NCBI RefSeq assembly: GCF_013249045.1
Contig: NZ_JABRWP010000001.1
Coordinates: 62,001 to 126,000 of the forward strand
Length of the DNA stretch: 64,000 bases
Reading direction: 5' to 3'
Source of the DNA: Winogradskyella eckloniae
Lineage (GTDB): Bacteria; Bacteroidota; Bacteroidia; Flavobacteriales; Flavobacteriaceae
A model generated the notes under the pieces. It made no database searches. It saw only the letters and a list, made by a program, of their open reading frames with translations, and had not been told where the DNA came from. Numbering within the stretch: position 1 is the stretch's first letter; every line of letters starts with the position of its first letter. Positions 45,336 through 53,662 of this stretch are shown here, one piece after another. The translations under genes and the position numbers were made by a program.

Positions 45336-45347
45336 GATTGTATTAAT

Positions 45348-46619
45348 TTACAAATCAAAACCAATATCCTTACGATAATTCATCTTATCAAAGTGTAAAT
45401 GTTTTATACTTTGGTAAGATTTTTTTATGGCATCTTGGTAAGTGTTTCCGTAAGATGTTATTGCCATTACTCGACCACCAGAGGTTACGACCTTACCATC
45501 TTGTGATTTTGCACCAGCATGAAACGCAATAGAATCTGTAACTTTTTCGATGCCTGTAATTTCTTTACCTTTCTCGTATGCTTCAGGATAGCCTCCAGAA
45601 ACAAGCATTATTGTTGTTGCGGCACGCTCATCGATATCTATATTAATTTGAGATAACGTTTGGTTAGCCATCGCTTCAAAAACATCTACCAAATCTGTTT
45701 TTAATCTAGGTAAAACCACTTCTGTTTCTGGGTCACCCATTCTTACATTATATTCTATTACTTTAGGCGCATCACCGACTTTAATTAAACCAATAAAAAT
45801 GAAGCCAACGTATGGCAAATTGTCTTTCTTTAAGCCTTCGACCGTTGGGATTACAATTTGATTTTCTATTTTATCTAAAAACGCTTTTGTTGCAAATGGT
45901 ACTGGTGAAACAGCACCCATTCCTCCAGTATTTAAACCAGTATCACCTTCTCCAATGCGTTTGTAATCTTTTGCTGTTGGTAAAATTTTATAATCTTTAC
46001 CGTCAGTTAAGACAAAGCAACTTAATTCTATTCCATCTAAAAATTCTTCGATAACGACCTTTGTACTTGCATCGCCAAATTTAGCATCCACAAGCATACT
46101 CTTGAGTTCTGCTTTAGCTTCTTTTAGGTCATTAAGAATTAACACGCCTTTACCTGCAGCTAAGCCATCAGCTTTTAATACATATGGTGGTTTTAGCGTT
46201 TCTAAAAATTTATAACCTTCTTCTACATTGTGTTTTGTAAAACTTTCATAGGCTGCTGTTGGGATATTATGGCGAACCATAAATTCTTTAGCGAACTCTT
46301 TACTCCCTTCTAATTCTGCCGCAGCTTTTTGAGGCCCAATTACAGATATATGCTTTAAGGCTTCATCTTGTAAAAAGAAATCATGAACACCTTGCACCAA
46401 AGGATCTTCTGGACCAACGACTACTAAATCAATTTTATGTTCCAAAACGGCAGATTTAATGGCTTCAAAATCGGTAACACCAATCGTTAAGTTAGTTGCT
46501 ATTTCTTTGGTTCCTGAGTTTCCAGGTGCCACAAAAAGTGCCTTACAACGGTCGCTTTGTGCTAATTTCCATGCAAATGTGTGTTCTCTTCCTCCAGAAC
46601 CAAGTACTAAAATATTCAT
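45348..46619 (-). CDS. purD: Phosphoribosylamine-glycine ligase
   Basis: A 423-residue GAR synthetase, the second step of purine synthesis, joining glycine to 5-phosphoribosylamine with ATP. The N-terminal LGSGGREHTFAWKLAQS, the ATP-grasp region with LKADGLAAGKGV, the metal-binding EYNVRMGDPE and the C-terminal ATTIMLVSGGYPE segment are all present. Length is normal. It converges on DUF6341 and diverges from the polysaccharide genes starting at 46692. Confidence 0.97.
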   Translation of the reverse strand: MNILVLGSGGREHTFAWKLAQSDRCKALFVAPGNSGTKEIATNLTIGVTDFEAIKSAVLEHKIDLVVVGPEDPLVQGVHDFFLQDEALKHISVIGPQKAAAELEGSKEFAKEFMVRHNIPTAAYESFTKHNVEEGYKFLETLKPPYVLKADGLAAGKGVLILNDLKEAKAELKSMLVDAKFGDASTKVVIEEFLDGIELSCFVLTDGKDYKILPTAKDYKRIGEGDTGLNTGGMGAVSPVPFATKAFLDKIENQIVIPTVEGLKKDNLPYVGFIFIGLIKVGDAPKVIEYNVRMGDPETEVVLPRLKTDLVDVFEAMANQTLSQINIDIDERAATTIMLVSGGYPEAYEKGKEITGIEKVTDSIAFHAGAKSQDGKVVTSGGRVMAITSYGNTYQDAIKKSYQSIKHLHFDKMNYRKDIGFDL

Positions 46620-46637
46620 AATTATAAATTGTTAGGA

Positions 46638-46645
46638 CAAAAATA
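46638..46645 (-). promoter_or_regulatory. Minus-7 promoter box of purD
   Basis: On the minus strand TATTTTTG (46645 to 46638) matches TAnnTTTG 19 bases before the purD ATG. It is interleaved with the divergent promoter of the CapK-like gene, so the two may interfere. Confidence 0.5.
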
Positions 46646-46646
46646 A

Positions 46647-46678
46647 TTGGTTTTGAGTTTAAAAAACAGCTAGTTTTG
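46647..46678 (+). promoter_or_regulatory. Promoter of the plus-strand polysaccharide genes
   Basis: TTG at 46647-46649, 21 bases and TAGTTTTG at 46671-46678 match the consensus. The ATG at 46692 follows 13 bases after the box. Confidence 0.65.
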
Positions 46679-46691
46679 AAAAAAAACTTAA

Positions 46692-48002
46692 ATGCTTTCT
46701 TATAATTCATTTTTAAATAAAATTATCCTTCCTATTGGTGATGTTTTTTTTGGTGGATCGTATACCAAATTTCTTAATGAATGGGCTGAGTACGATAAAA
46801 AAACAGAAAGCGAATTAATACAATTACAACATACACGATTAAAGTCTATTTTAGAACATGCCTCTACACATGTGCCTTTTTATAAAAATCAAACTCATTG
46901 TGAATTAGATAAGTTTCCTATTTTAACTAAAGATGTACTACGAGAATCTGTTAAAGATTTAGTTTCAAATAAACACCAAATTTCAAATCTATTGGAGAAT
47001 CATAGTAGTGGCAGTACAGGCGTTCAGTCTTTTACCTATATGACCAAATCACATCAATTCTACCTCAGAGCTTTACAAACACATTGGTGGACATGGAGTG
47101 GATATAACATTGGAGATCGTCTATTACAATTTGGTATTTCTCAAAAACGATCCTTTACAAAACGCTTAAAGGATCTATTTTATAGATGTGATTACGTAAA
47201 GGCCTTTGGGCTTTCTGAAGAAGAATTATACGCTATTTCTTTAAGATCTTCTCAACGTAAAAATTTATATATTGCTGGTTATCCATCGGTTATTAATGAA
47301 TTAGCAAAATCTTCTTTAGCACTAAAACCAAGAAACATTAAAGGTATTATTTGTTTTGGAGACAAACTTTTTAGTCATCATATAAATAATATCTCTATGG
47401 CTTTTGGGCAAAATACAAAGGTATTAGATACGTATGGCTGTGCCGAAGGATTACTTATGGCTTGTAAAAAAGATTTACCATATTACTACATAATGTCGCC
47501 TCACGTTTTTATTGAGATTGTTGATGATAACGGAAAGGCTGTTAGCGACGGCGAAATGGGAAATGTACTTGTTACCTGTCTTACCAATTATGCAATGCCC
47601 TTAATTAGGTATAAATTAGGTGATTTAGCAATTAAACTTCCAAAAGAAGAATATCCAAAGAACAGAGAATTACATTATCCTTTGCTTAAAAAAATTATTG
47701 GACGAGAAACAGATGTTGTTAAAACAAAGAAAGGTGTTAGTATAAATGTGCATAGTTTTACTGGCATTTTTGAATATTATCAAGACATTAAACAGTTTAA
47801 AATTATTCAAAATGATTTAGAGAACATAGAGGTAGAATACATTCTAGATACCAAACACAATTCTACAACATCAGCATTAAATGAAATAAAACGTAAGTTT
47901 TATCTACTCACAGATAATAGTATCAATATTTCATTTAGGCAAGTTGAAGTTATTAAACCTTCAAAGTCTGGTAAACCACAAATTATTGAGTCTAATTTAT
48001 AA
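46692..48002 (+). CDS. CapK-like adenylate-forming protein (phenylacetate-CoA ligase family)
   Basis: A 436-residue member of the PaaK/CapK branch of the ANL adenylating superfamily, often found in capsule clusters. The nucleotide loop is HSSGSTGVQSFTY, and the A5-type motif is DTYGCAEG. The C-terminal domain has IGRETDVVKTKKG, near the AMP-ribose aspartate position. It probably activates a carboxylic acid (fatty, amino or sugar acid) for attachment to the glycan, but no acyl carrier is nearby. It overlaps no true coding start of the GT4 gene, though it reads close to it. A paralogue lies at 53663. Confidence 0.85.
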   Translation: MLSYNSFLNKIILPIGDVFFGGSYTKFLNEWAEYDKKTESELIQLQHTRLKSILEHASTHVPFYKNQTHCELDKFPILTKDVLRESVKDLVSNKHQISNLLENHSSGSTGVQSFTYMTKSHQFYLRALQTHWWTWSGYNIGDRLLQFGISQKRSFTKRLKDLFYRCDYVKAFGLSEEELYAISLRSSQRKNLYIAGYPSVINELAKSSLALKPRNIKGIICFGDKLFSHHINNISMAFGQNTKVLDTYGCAEGLLMACKKDLPYYYIMSPHVFIEIVDDNGKAVSDGEMGNVLVTCLTNYAMPLIRYKLGDLAIKLPKEEYPKNRELHYPLLKKIIGRETDVVKTKKGVSINVHSFTGIFEYYQDIKQFKIIQNDLENIEVEYILDTKHNSTTSALNEIKRKFYLLTDNSINISFRQVEVIKPSKSGKPQIIESNL

Positions 48003-48048
48003 GAACCGATTCGGTAAAACCTATATTAATGTAAATGATAAAATATTT

Positions 48049-49209
48049 GTGAAGCAATTAATGATAATAACGAGTTATTTTCCTCCTGAGATTGGTGCAG
48101 CCTCTAATCGCATCTATCATTTAGCAGAAGGTTTAACAACGACCTATGATGTTACTGTAGTTACACCTCTGCCTAACTATCCGACTGGAAAAATATTTAA
48201 AGACTACAAAGGCACATTTAGTTCTAAAACAAAAGAGAATGGCATAAATATTAACCGCTTATGGATATACGCTTCTGTTTCTAAGAATAAGTTTTTGCGC
48301 TTATTAGCGATGCTTTCTTATAGCTTTAGTTTGATTTGGTTTTTCATGTGGCATAAAATACCTAATAAAGTGATTGTACAATCGCCTCCTCTTTTGGTGT
48401 CTTTTACCTGTATGTTCTTTTTAAGGTCTAAAAAAAGAAAACTCATTCTTAATGTTAGTGATTTGTGGCCAAGCGCAGGATTAGAATTAGGCGCATTAAA
48501 AGAAGGTTTTGCTTATAGTATGCTAAAAAAGCTTGAAGCTTTTAATTACAAAAAAGCAGATGTGATCTTAGGACAAAGCAATGAAATACTTGCACATGTA
48601 AAGTCTATTTCCTTAAAACCGCAGTTGCTTTTGTATAGAAATTTTCCAGAAATTACATATCCTAATTTAAATGAAAAGACGTTGTCAAATGGAAAAATAA
48701 AATTGGTTTATGCAGGTCTTTTAGGTGTTGCACAAGGTCTTTATAAATTATGCAATGAAATTGATTATAAATCTATTGAGTTTCACATCTATGGTTCTGG
48801 AGCAGAAGAAGAGGCTATTAAAACTTTAATTGAGACTAAAAAAGAGCTCCCTCTTTATTTTCATGGCAGAGTAAAAAGAGAAGATTTGCATAACGTGCTT
48901 TTAAACTATGATTTAACGATTATACCGTTGTTAAATAGAATTTATGGCTCAGTACCTTCAAAAATATTTGAATATGCTAAATTAGGCTTACCTATGCTTT
49001 ATTTTGGAGGTGGTGAAGGCGAAGACCTCATCATAAACCATAAATTGGGTTGGATTGCAAAAGAGAGCGACTATGAGGACTTAAATTCTGTATTAAATTC
49101 TATAACTAAGGAAGAATTAAACCTTGATCTCAATACAGCAATACAAAATACGGCCAGAATTCATTTTGACTTTAAACAGCAACTTGAAACATTAAAAAAT
49201 GTAATCTAA
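48049..49209 (+). CDS. Glycosyltransferase family 4, WbuB-like
   Basis: The open frame runs from 47944, but that overlaps the CapK gene. The family start fits MKQLMIITSYFPPEIGAAS, so GTG 48049 (or ATG 48061) is chosen. About 385 residues with the GT-B fold: the GAASNRIYHLAEGL nucleotide loop, a membrane-associating helix near residues 85-110, and the C-terminal site LLNRIYGSVPSKIFEYAKLGLPML with its E-x-G-like pattern. It likely transfers a sugar to the lipid-linked repeat unit at the inner membrane. Its stop overlaps the convergent WcaJ-type gene. Confidence 0.88.
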   Translation: MKQLMIITSYFPPEIGAASNRIYHLAEGLTTTYDVTVVTPLPNYPTGKIFKDYKGTFSSKTKENGININRLWIYASVSKNKFLRLLAMLSYSFSLIWFFMWHKIPNKVIVQSPPLLVSFTCMFFLRSKKRKLILNVSDLWPSAGLELGALKEGFAYSMLKKLEAFNYKKADVILGQSNEILAHVKSISLKPQLLLYRNFPEITYPNLNEKTLSNGKIKLVYAGLLGVAQGLYKLCNEIDYKSIEFHIYGSGAEEEAIKTLIETKKELPLYFHGRVKREDLHNVLLNYDLTIIPLLNRIYGSVPSKIFEYAKLGLPMLYFGGGEGEDLIINHKLGWIAKESDYEDLNSVLNSITKEELNLDLNTAIQNTARIHFDFKQQLETLKNVI

Positions 49210-50561
49210 TATGCCTTATCATCACCTTTAATGGCATTAACGAAGGTTTGAAAAATTATTTTAATATCTAAAAGAACGGACCAGTTTTCTATATAAAAAA
49301 TATCAAATTTAACTCTACCAATAATATCTTTATCGGTTTCTACTTCACCTCTAAAACCACTTGTTTGCGCTAAGCCTGTGATTCCGGGTTTCACAAAATG
49401 CCTAACCATAAATTTGTCAATCTTTTTAGCATACATATTAGTATGACTTACCATGTGTGGTCTTGGGCCAACTACAGACATATCACCAAAAAGCACATTA
49501 AAAAATTGCGGGAGTTCATCAATACTTGTCTTTCTAATAAATTTACCAACCTTAGTTACGCGCTCATCACCTCTTGTAGCCTGATATAAATGTGCATCCT
49601 TGTTTGGCATCATAGATCTAAATTTATAGCAATCAAATTCTTTATAATTAAATCCGTTACGTGATTGTTTAAAGAACACAGGACCTCTAGATTCTAATTT
49701 TATAAAAATAGCTAAAAGTGGTGTTAACCAAGATAATACAAAAATTATTACGAAACTCGAGAATATAATGTCAAAACTCCTTTTAATAAATGTATTTACC
49801 GAGTCTTCTAAAGGAATATTTCTAAGGGTTAAAATTGGTATATAATCATAATACTCGTATTGTAATTTTTTGGCGTAGATTTCTTTACTATCTGGTATAA
49901 ATTTTAAAATCTTAAGGTTGTTATCTGCAAAATCTACTGTATCCGCGATTTGAGCATTGGTTAGCTCTGAAATAGAACAATAAATTTCGTCAATGTTTTG
50001 ATCTAATACGTACTGAAAACAATCTTGTAAAGAATATTCATTATTCTTAAAATTGAACGTTTTTTTGTGTGAGTACCCGTATTCCGGGTTCTTGTTAAAA
50101 AATTTATCTAGGGCTATTGTTTTTTTGTTGAGTCCAAAAATCACAGTTGTCCTATAATTTCCACCAAATGAAGTTCTGTATTTCTGCAACAAGTAATAAA
50201 TAGCGAACTTAAAAATAGTAATAAATAAAAAACAAAAAAGCGCGTATTTTACGATTGGTCTTGGGTAGATATTTAACTCATGGTACAAACCAGAAAACGC
50301 AAAAACAATTAATAAGTAAAGTATAAACTGTTTTACAATTAACGATAAAATATTAATAGGTCTTGTGTATCTATAAACCTCATAAAAGTTTGAGTAAATT
50401 GAAAGAAAAACCCATCCTACAGATATAAACACGGTAAATATTACTGGGTCTTTATCTTTAAGTAAATATAAAATGGCTATAACATTTATAGTTGACAAAT
50501 CAATTATATATGAAATAGGACGTAAATAACCCGAATATCTTCCTTGCTTAAATAAACTCAA
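49206..50561 (-). CDS. Initiating polyprenyl-phosphate glycosyl-1-phosphate transferase (WcaJ-type)
   Basis: A 451-residue polyisoprenyl-phosphate hexose-1-phosphate transferase. Four N-terminal membrane helices (about 15-130), a cytoplasmic CoA-binding-like Rossmann region (about 140-250) and a final domain from about 265 with a hydrophobic reentrant helix. The catalytic domain shows RSFDIIFSSFVIIF, GPVFFKQSRNG, CYKFRSM, KTSIDELPQFFNVLFGDMS and GPRP. It starts repeat-unit synthesis by moving a sugar phosphate to undecaprenyl phosphate. It is the last gene of the long minus-strand operon. Confidence 0.93.
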   Translation of the reverse strand: MSLFKQGRYSGYLRPISYIIDLSTINVIAILYLLKDKDPVIFTVFISVGWVFLSIYSNFYEVYRYTRPINILSLIVKQFILYLLIVFAFSGLYHELNIYPRPIVKYALFCFLFITIFKFAIYYLLQKYRTSFGGNYRTTVIFGLNKKTIALDKFFNKNPEYGYSHKKTFNFKNNEYSLQDCFQYVLDQNIDEIYCSISELTNAQIADTVDFADNNLKILKFIPDSKEIYAKKLQYEYYDYIPILTLRNIPLEDSVNTFIKRSFDIIFSSFVIIFVLSWLTPLLAIFIKLESRGPVFFKQSRNGFNYKEFDCYKFRSMMPNKDAHLYQATRGDERVTKVGKFIRKTSIDELPQFFNVLFGDMSVVGPRPHMVSHTNMYAKKIDKFMVRHFVKPGITGLAQTSGFRGEVETDKDIIGRVKFDIFYIENWSVLLDIKIIFQTFVNAIKGDDKAY

Positions 50562-50655
50562 TTTATATCTTTAAACCATAAAGGTAATTAGAATGAATTA
50601 TAACTAAAATAAAAACGAATTTTAATTAATTTTAAAAGGGATTACCTTATATAAT

Positions 50656-51393
50656 TTATTTCATTAATTTTTCTTTAAGAACTAGGTAAATAAATTTTGA
50701 ATTGCCAAACAAATAACGCTTCCACATGCGCCTAGGTTCTTGAATAAATCTATAAAACCATTCTAGACCAAATTTTTGCATCCATAGAGGTGCTCTACTA
50801 ACTTTGCCAGCAACAACATCAAAACTACCACCAACACCCATAATGAAGTTGACATTTTTTAAATGTTTTTTATTATCGTAAAGGAAATTTTCTTTGGTTG
50901 GAGAACTTATAGCCACAAACAATATATCTGCACCACTTTCTGAAATTTGGGTTGCAATAATAGACTCTTCTTTTTTGCTAAAATAGCCATTTCTGTAACC
51001 TGCAATTATTGAATTGGAATATTGTTCAGCATATTTTTTAGTAACAGACTTTACAATATCCTCTTGAGCTCCGAGAAAGAAAATTTTGTATTTTTTATTA
51101 AAAGCCATTTCAACCAGTTTTTCCATTAAATCAATACCTGCTACACGCTCTTTTAATGGTTTATTTAAAAAATGGGATGCCCATACAACGGCTTGTCCAT
51201 CAGCATTGATTAAATCACTGTCATTAACACTTTGACGTAACTGTAAATCATTTTGCATTGCCACTATCTTACCTGCATTTACAACAACGTGATGAATTTG
51301 TTCATTGTTTTTAATTGCAGCTTCAATACAGCATAAAGTTTCGGCCATAGAAATATTGTCTATTTCCGTATTTAAAAACTTTTGTCTATTCAT
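50656..51393 (-). CDS. WecG/TagA/CpsF-family glycosyltransferase (GT26)
   Basis: A 245-residue GT26 protein. WecG transfers N-acetylmannosaminuronic acid and TagA transfers N-acetylmannosamine to lipid-linked GlcNAc. The key stretches are VVNAGKIVAMQNDL, DLINADGQAVVWAS with the active-site Asp, FFLGAQEDIVKSV and GVGGSFDVVAGKVSRAP, followed by the WFYRFIQEPRRMWKRYL membrane-associating end. With wecB and wecC nearby, ManNAcA transfer is the best inference. Its start overlaps the stop of the upstream alpha-barrel protein by eight bases. Confidence 0.9.
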   Translation of the reverse strand: MNRQKFLNTEIDNISMAETLCCIEAAIKNNEQIHHVVVNAGKIVAMQNDLQLRQSVNDSDLINADGQAVVWASHFLNKPLKERVAGIDLMEKLVEMAFNKKYKIFFLGAQEDIVKSVTKKYAEQYSNSIIAGYRNGYFSKKEESIIATQISESGADILFVAISSPTKENFLYDNKKHLKNVNFIMGVGGSFDVVAGKVSRAPLWMQKFGLEWFYRFIQEPRRMWKRYLFGNSKFIYLVLKEKLMK

Positions 51394-52543
51394 TATCTAA
51401 ATTGTAAAAACTCAAAGCATAAAACATCCAGCCTTGTGCCCAACGAATATATGGAATTCTAGAAGAAATTAGTTTTCTCTTTTGATAAATAAAATAACCT
51501 TCTTTTGTTTGCATATTATCAATTGTCCAATTTAAAACTCTGTCCACAACCGTCTTGTTATCACTTAGTCTATTACATTTATGTAACGTAACGATTAATT
51601 GGGCAGGAGCATGAATATCAATCGGGTAGGTCTTGTCATTATAATACTTGCTCATCCCTTCTTCAGTAAAAAAAGTATTTAAATAATAGGACATTCCTAT
51701 TTCTATATTTGCATTAAATGATTCATCTCCTGATATATTTTGATATATTCTTAAACATTCTAAATTATAACCCGTATGAAAATTATCAACCCATTGATGA
51801 AACGGCAAAGTACCATATGCCCAAGAGCCATTTTTACTTTGTCTCTTACAAACATAATTAACAACAGATTTGGCAGTCGTTAATAAGTTTGCCTCGCTAG
51901 TATACTTATATACAAGACATAGAAGTTTTGCCCCTAATAAGCCTGCATTGTATACTTGAGTTTTGTCTAATGGTGAATAAGAAAATGTAAAATCTCCATC
52001 CTTGTCATAAGATCTATTTAAATCGTTTAAAACGAATTTAGAAGCACTAATGGCAACATTTAAATAATTCTCATTCTTAGTGATTTCATATGCTTCAATT
52101 AAGGCGTCAGCAATAAATGTAGTCGCAACAACAGTTGGTGTGTATTTTGGCTGAAAGAATGCTCTAGCCTGCCAATCAAAGTTGTAGCCCCAACAATAAT
52201 TTGAATAATCTTTAGTTCTTAATTTTAAAATTTCTTTCGCTAAAAACTCTATTTTTTCTAAGTAATTATTACTTGGTATTTTTTTATATAAATTGCAATA
52301 GCCTATTAAAAAAAGCCCTAAACCTTTAGGATTGTACTCCTTTTTTATACCGAACAATGGTCTTAGGTTAATTGGGTTTCGTTTAAACAATTGAATCCAC
52401 GCTAATCTAAACAAACGTGAGTTCCCTAGAGGTGTTTTTTGAATTACCCAGCTATTTAAACCATCATACGGATCCCAACCTTTAAACCCTTCTACTTCGC
52501 AATAGTCTTTTAATATATCAAAGCTTTTTTTACTATTTAGCAC
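51386..52543 (-). CDS. Putative six-hairpin (alpha/alpha toroid) carbohydrate-acting protein
   Basis: A 385-residue cytoplasmic protein with no signal peptide. Regular pairs of helices and Trp/Tyr-rich loops (FKGWDPYDGLNSWV, YCWGYNFDWQAR, GSWAYGTLPFHQWVDNFHTGYNLECL, YPIDIHAPAQLI) suggest an alpha/alpha toroid like sugar epimerases, lyases or hydrolases. Homologues are sometimes labelled delta-aminolevulinate dehydratase, which does not fit: no zinc-cysteine or Schiff-base lysine motif is seen. It lies in the polysaccharide operon and may modify or release sugars. I cannot name the reaction. Confidence 0.75.
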   Translation of the reverse strand: MLNSKKSFDILKDYCEVEGFKGWDPYDGLNSWVIQKTPLGNSRLFRLAWIQLFKRNPINLRPLFGIKKEYNPKGLGLFLIGYCNLYKKIPSNNYLEKIEFLAKEILKLRTKDYSNYCWGYNFDWQARAFFQPKYTPTVVATTFIADALIEAYEITKNENYLNVAISASKFVLNDLNRSYDKDGDFTFSYSPLDKTQVYNAGLLGAKLLCLVYKYTSEANLLTTAKSVVNYVCKRQSKNGSWAYGTLPFHQWVDNFHTGYNLECLRIYQNISGDESFNANIEIGMSYYLNTFFTEEGMSKYYNDKTYPIDIHAPAQLIVTLHKCNRLSDNKTVVDRVLNWTIDNMQTKEGYFIYQKRKLISSRIPYIRWAQGWMFYALSFYNLDNE

Positions 52544-52563
52544 CTTTTAAGTTTATTTATTCG

Positions 52564-52571
52564 CAAAAATA
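52564..52571 (-). promoter_or_regulatory. Minus-7 promoter box of the alpha-barrel gene
   Basis: On the minus strand TATTTTTG (52571 to 52564) matches TAnnTTTG 21 bases before the ATG at 52543. It suggests the last three genes of the polysaccharide run (alpha-barrel, WecG-like, WcaJ-type) form their own transcript, since the plus-strand SGNH gene interrupts the run. Confidence 0.5.
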
Positions 52572-52589
52572 TTAATATTATCTTTATTA

Positions 52590-52620
52590 TTGACTTTATT
52601 CATATTTTCGGGTAAGTTTG
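52590..52620 (+). promoter_or_regulatory. Promoter of the plus-strand SGNH lipoprotein gene
   Basis: TTG at 52590-52592, 20 bases and TAAGTTTG at 52613-52620 match the consensus; the ATG follows at 52643. Confidence 0.65.
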
Positions 52621-52642
52621 TATGGTTTAAATAAAATCTTCT

Positions 52643-53641
52643 ATGAAAAAAGCAGTGAAATATATCCTTTTTTTAATATTCGTTTTTGTAGTAAATTCAG
52701 GTTGTAAAGAAAACTCCCATGCAATAAATATTGATAAAGATCACTACAATGTAAATAACATTAAATCTGTTTTTGATTTAGGAAATTATAATATAAAATA
52801 CAAAAAAAACAAAATAATTTTCAGCAAAGAACATGGTAATATTTCAAGTCCGGTTCAATACAATAATCTTAAAAATGAATTCAATTTTAATAATATTTAT
52901 AGTTTCAAGGATTCATTAGAAAACACCTATTTTTTTAGATTTGGATGGGTTTCATTTAAGGAAAATCAAAGTGTTTTTTCTAATATAGAATGGATTGGTA
53001 AAGCACCTCAAGAATTTGAGGATTTTAAAAAGATTAATTTTAAAATCGTTGATATTGACTTTATTCAATTTGGCACTACATCATTATGCACCATTGGTGA
53101 TAGTCAAACTTGGTGGTCTAACTCTCAAAATTTAAGAAAATACATTAATGATACTAATGAAAACTTAATTTTTGTAGGTAGTAATACTGATATCTTTGGT
53201 TATGGACATGAGGGTGAGGGTGGAAATAATTCTAGTGACCTATTAAATCGAATTGACAACATACCTAGCGCTGATTTTTATACGTTATTAATCGGTACTA
53301 ATGATTGGAAAAATAATATTGAAACTACTTTTACAAATATTATTAAAATAAGCGAGCACTTAACCACATTAAATCCAAATGCAAAAATTTTATATCTAAC
53401 TCCAATCCCTACAACCAACAAAAAACGGGATTTGTTTAATATAAAATTATCTAAAAAATTAATAGAGAAATTTAAAGAGAATAAGCAAATTATTGTTTTA
53501 GATTTAAGAAAGAAAATTCTAGATAATGAAAATTGGGAAAAAGATTATCTAAGTCATGATGGACTTCATCAAAACAAGAATGGTGTTGAATTTACTGCTA
53601 AATCAATTGGAAATAAGATAATCGAACTAAATAGAAATTGA
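52643..53641 (+). CDS. SGNH/GDSL hydrolase-like lipoprotein
   Basis: A 332-residue protein with a signal peptide and lipobox VNSGC (Cys21). Residues about 30-150 are a beta-rich accessory domain, and the SGNH domain follows: block I GDSQTWW near 155, block III IGTNDWKNN, block V SHDGLHQNKNG with the Asp and His of the triad. The FVGSNTDIFGYGHEGEGG stretch is shared with the SGNH protein at 56140. Likely a periplasmic or surface esterase or acyltransferase acting on the polysaccharide. It is the only plus-strand gene inside the minus-strand cluster and has its own promoter. Confidence 0.85.
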   Translation: MKKAVKYILFLIFVFVVNSGCKENSHAINIDKDHYNVNNIKSVFDLGNYNIKYKKNKIIFSKEHGNISSPVQYNNLKNEFNFNNIYSFKDSLENTYFFRFGWVSFKENQSVFSNIEWIGKAPQEFEDFKKINFKIVDIDFIQFGTTSLCTIGDSQTWWSNSQNLRKYINDTNENLIFVGSNTDIFGYGHEGEGGNNSSDLLNRIDNIPSADFYTLLIGTNDWKNNIETTFTNIIKISEHLTTLNPNAKILYLTPIPTTNKKRDLFNIKLSKKLIEKFKENKQIIVLDLRKKILDNENWEKDYLSHDGLHQNKNGVEFTAKSIGNKIIELNRN

Positions 53642-53662
53642 TTTTTTTTTATCCTAACTCCT

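Noticed and set aside
47944..48048. Longer start of the GT4 gene overlapping the CapK-like gene
   Set aside because: The first 35 codons lie over the CapK 3' end in another frame and do not resemble GT4 sequences; the family N-terminus fits 48049 or 48061.
51386..52543. Delta-aminolevulinate dehydratase
   Set aside because: A label sometimes attached to homologues, but no ALAD active-site lysines or metal-binding cysteines are visible and the fold looks helical and toroidal.
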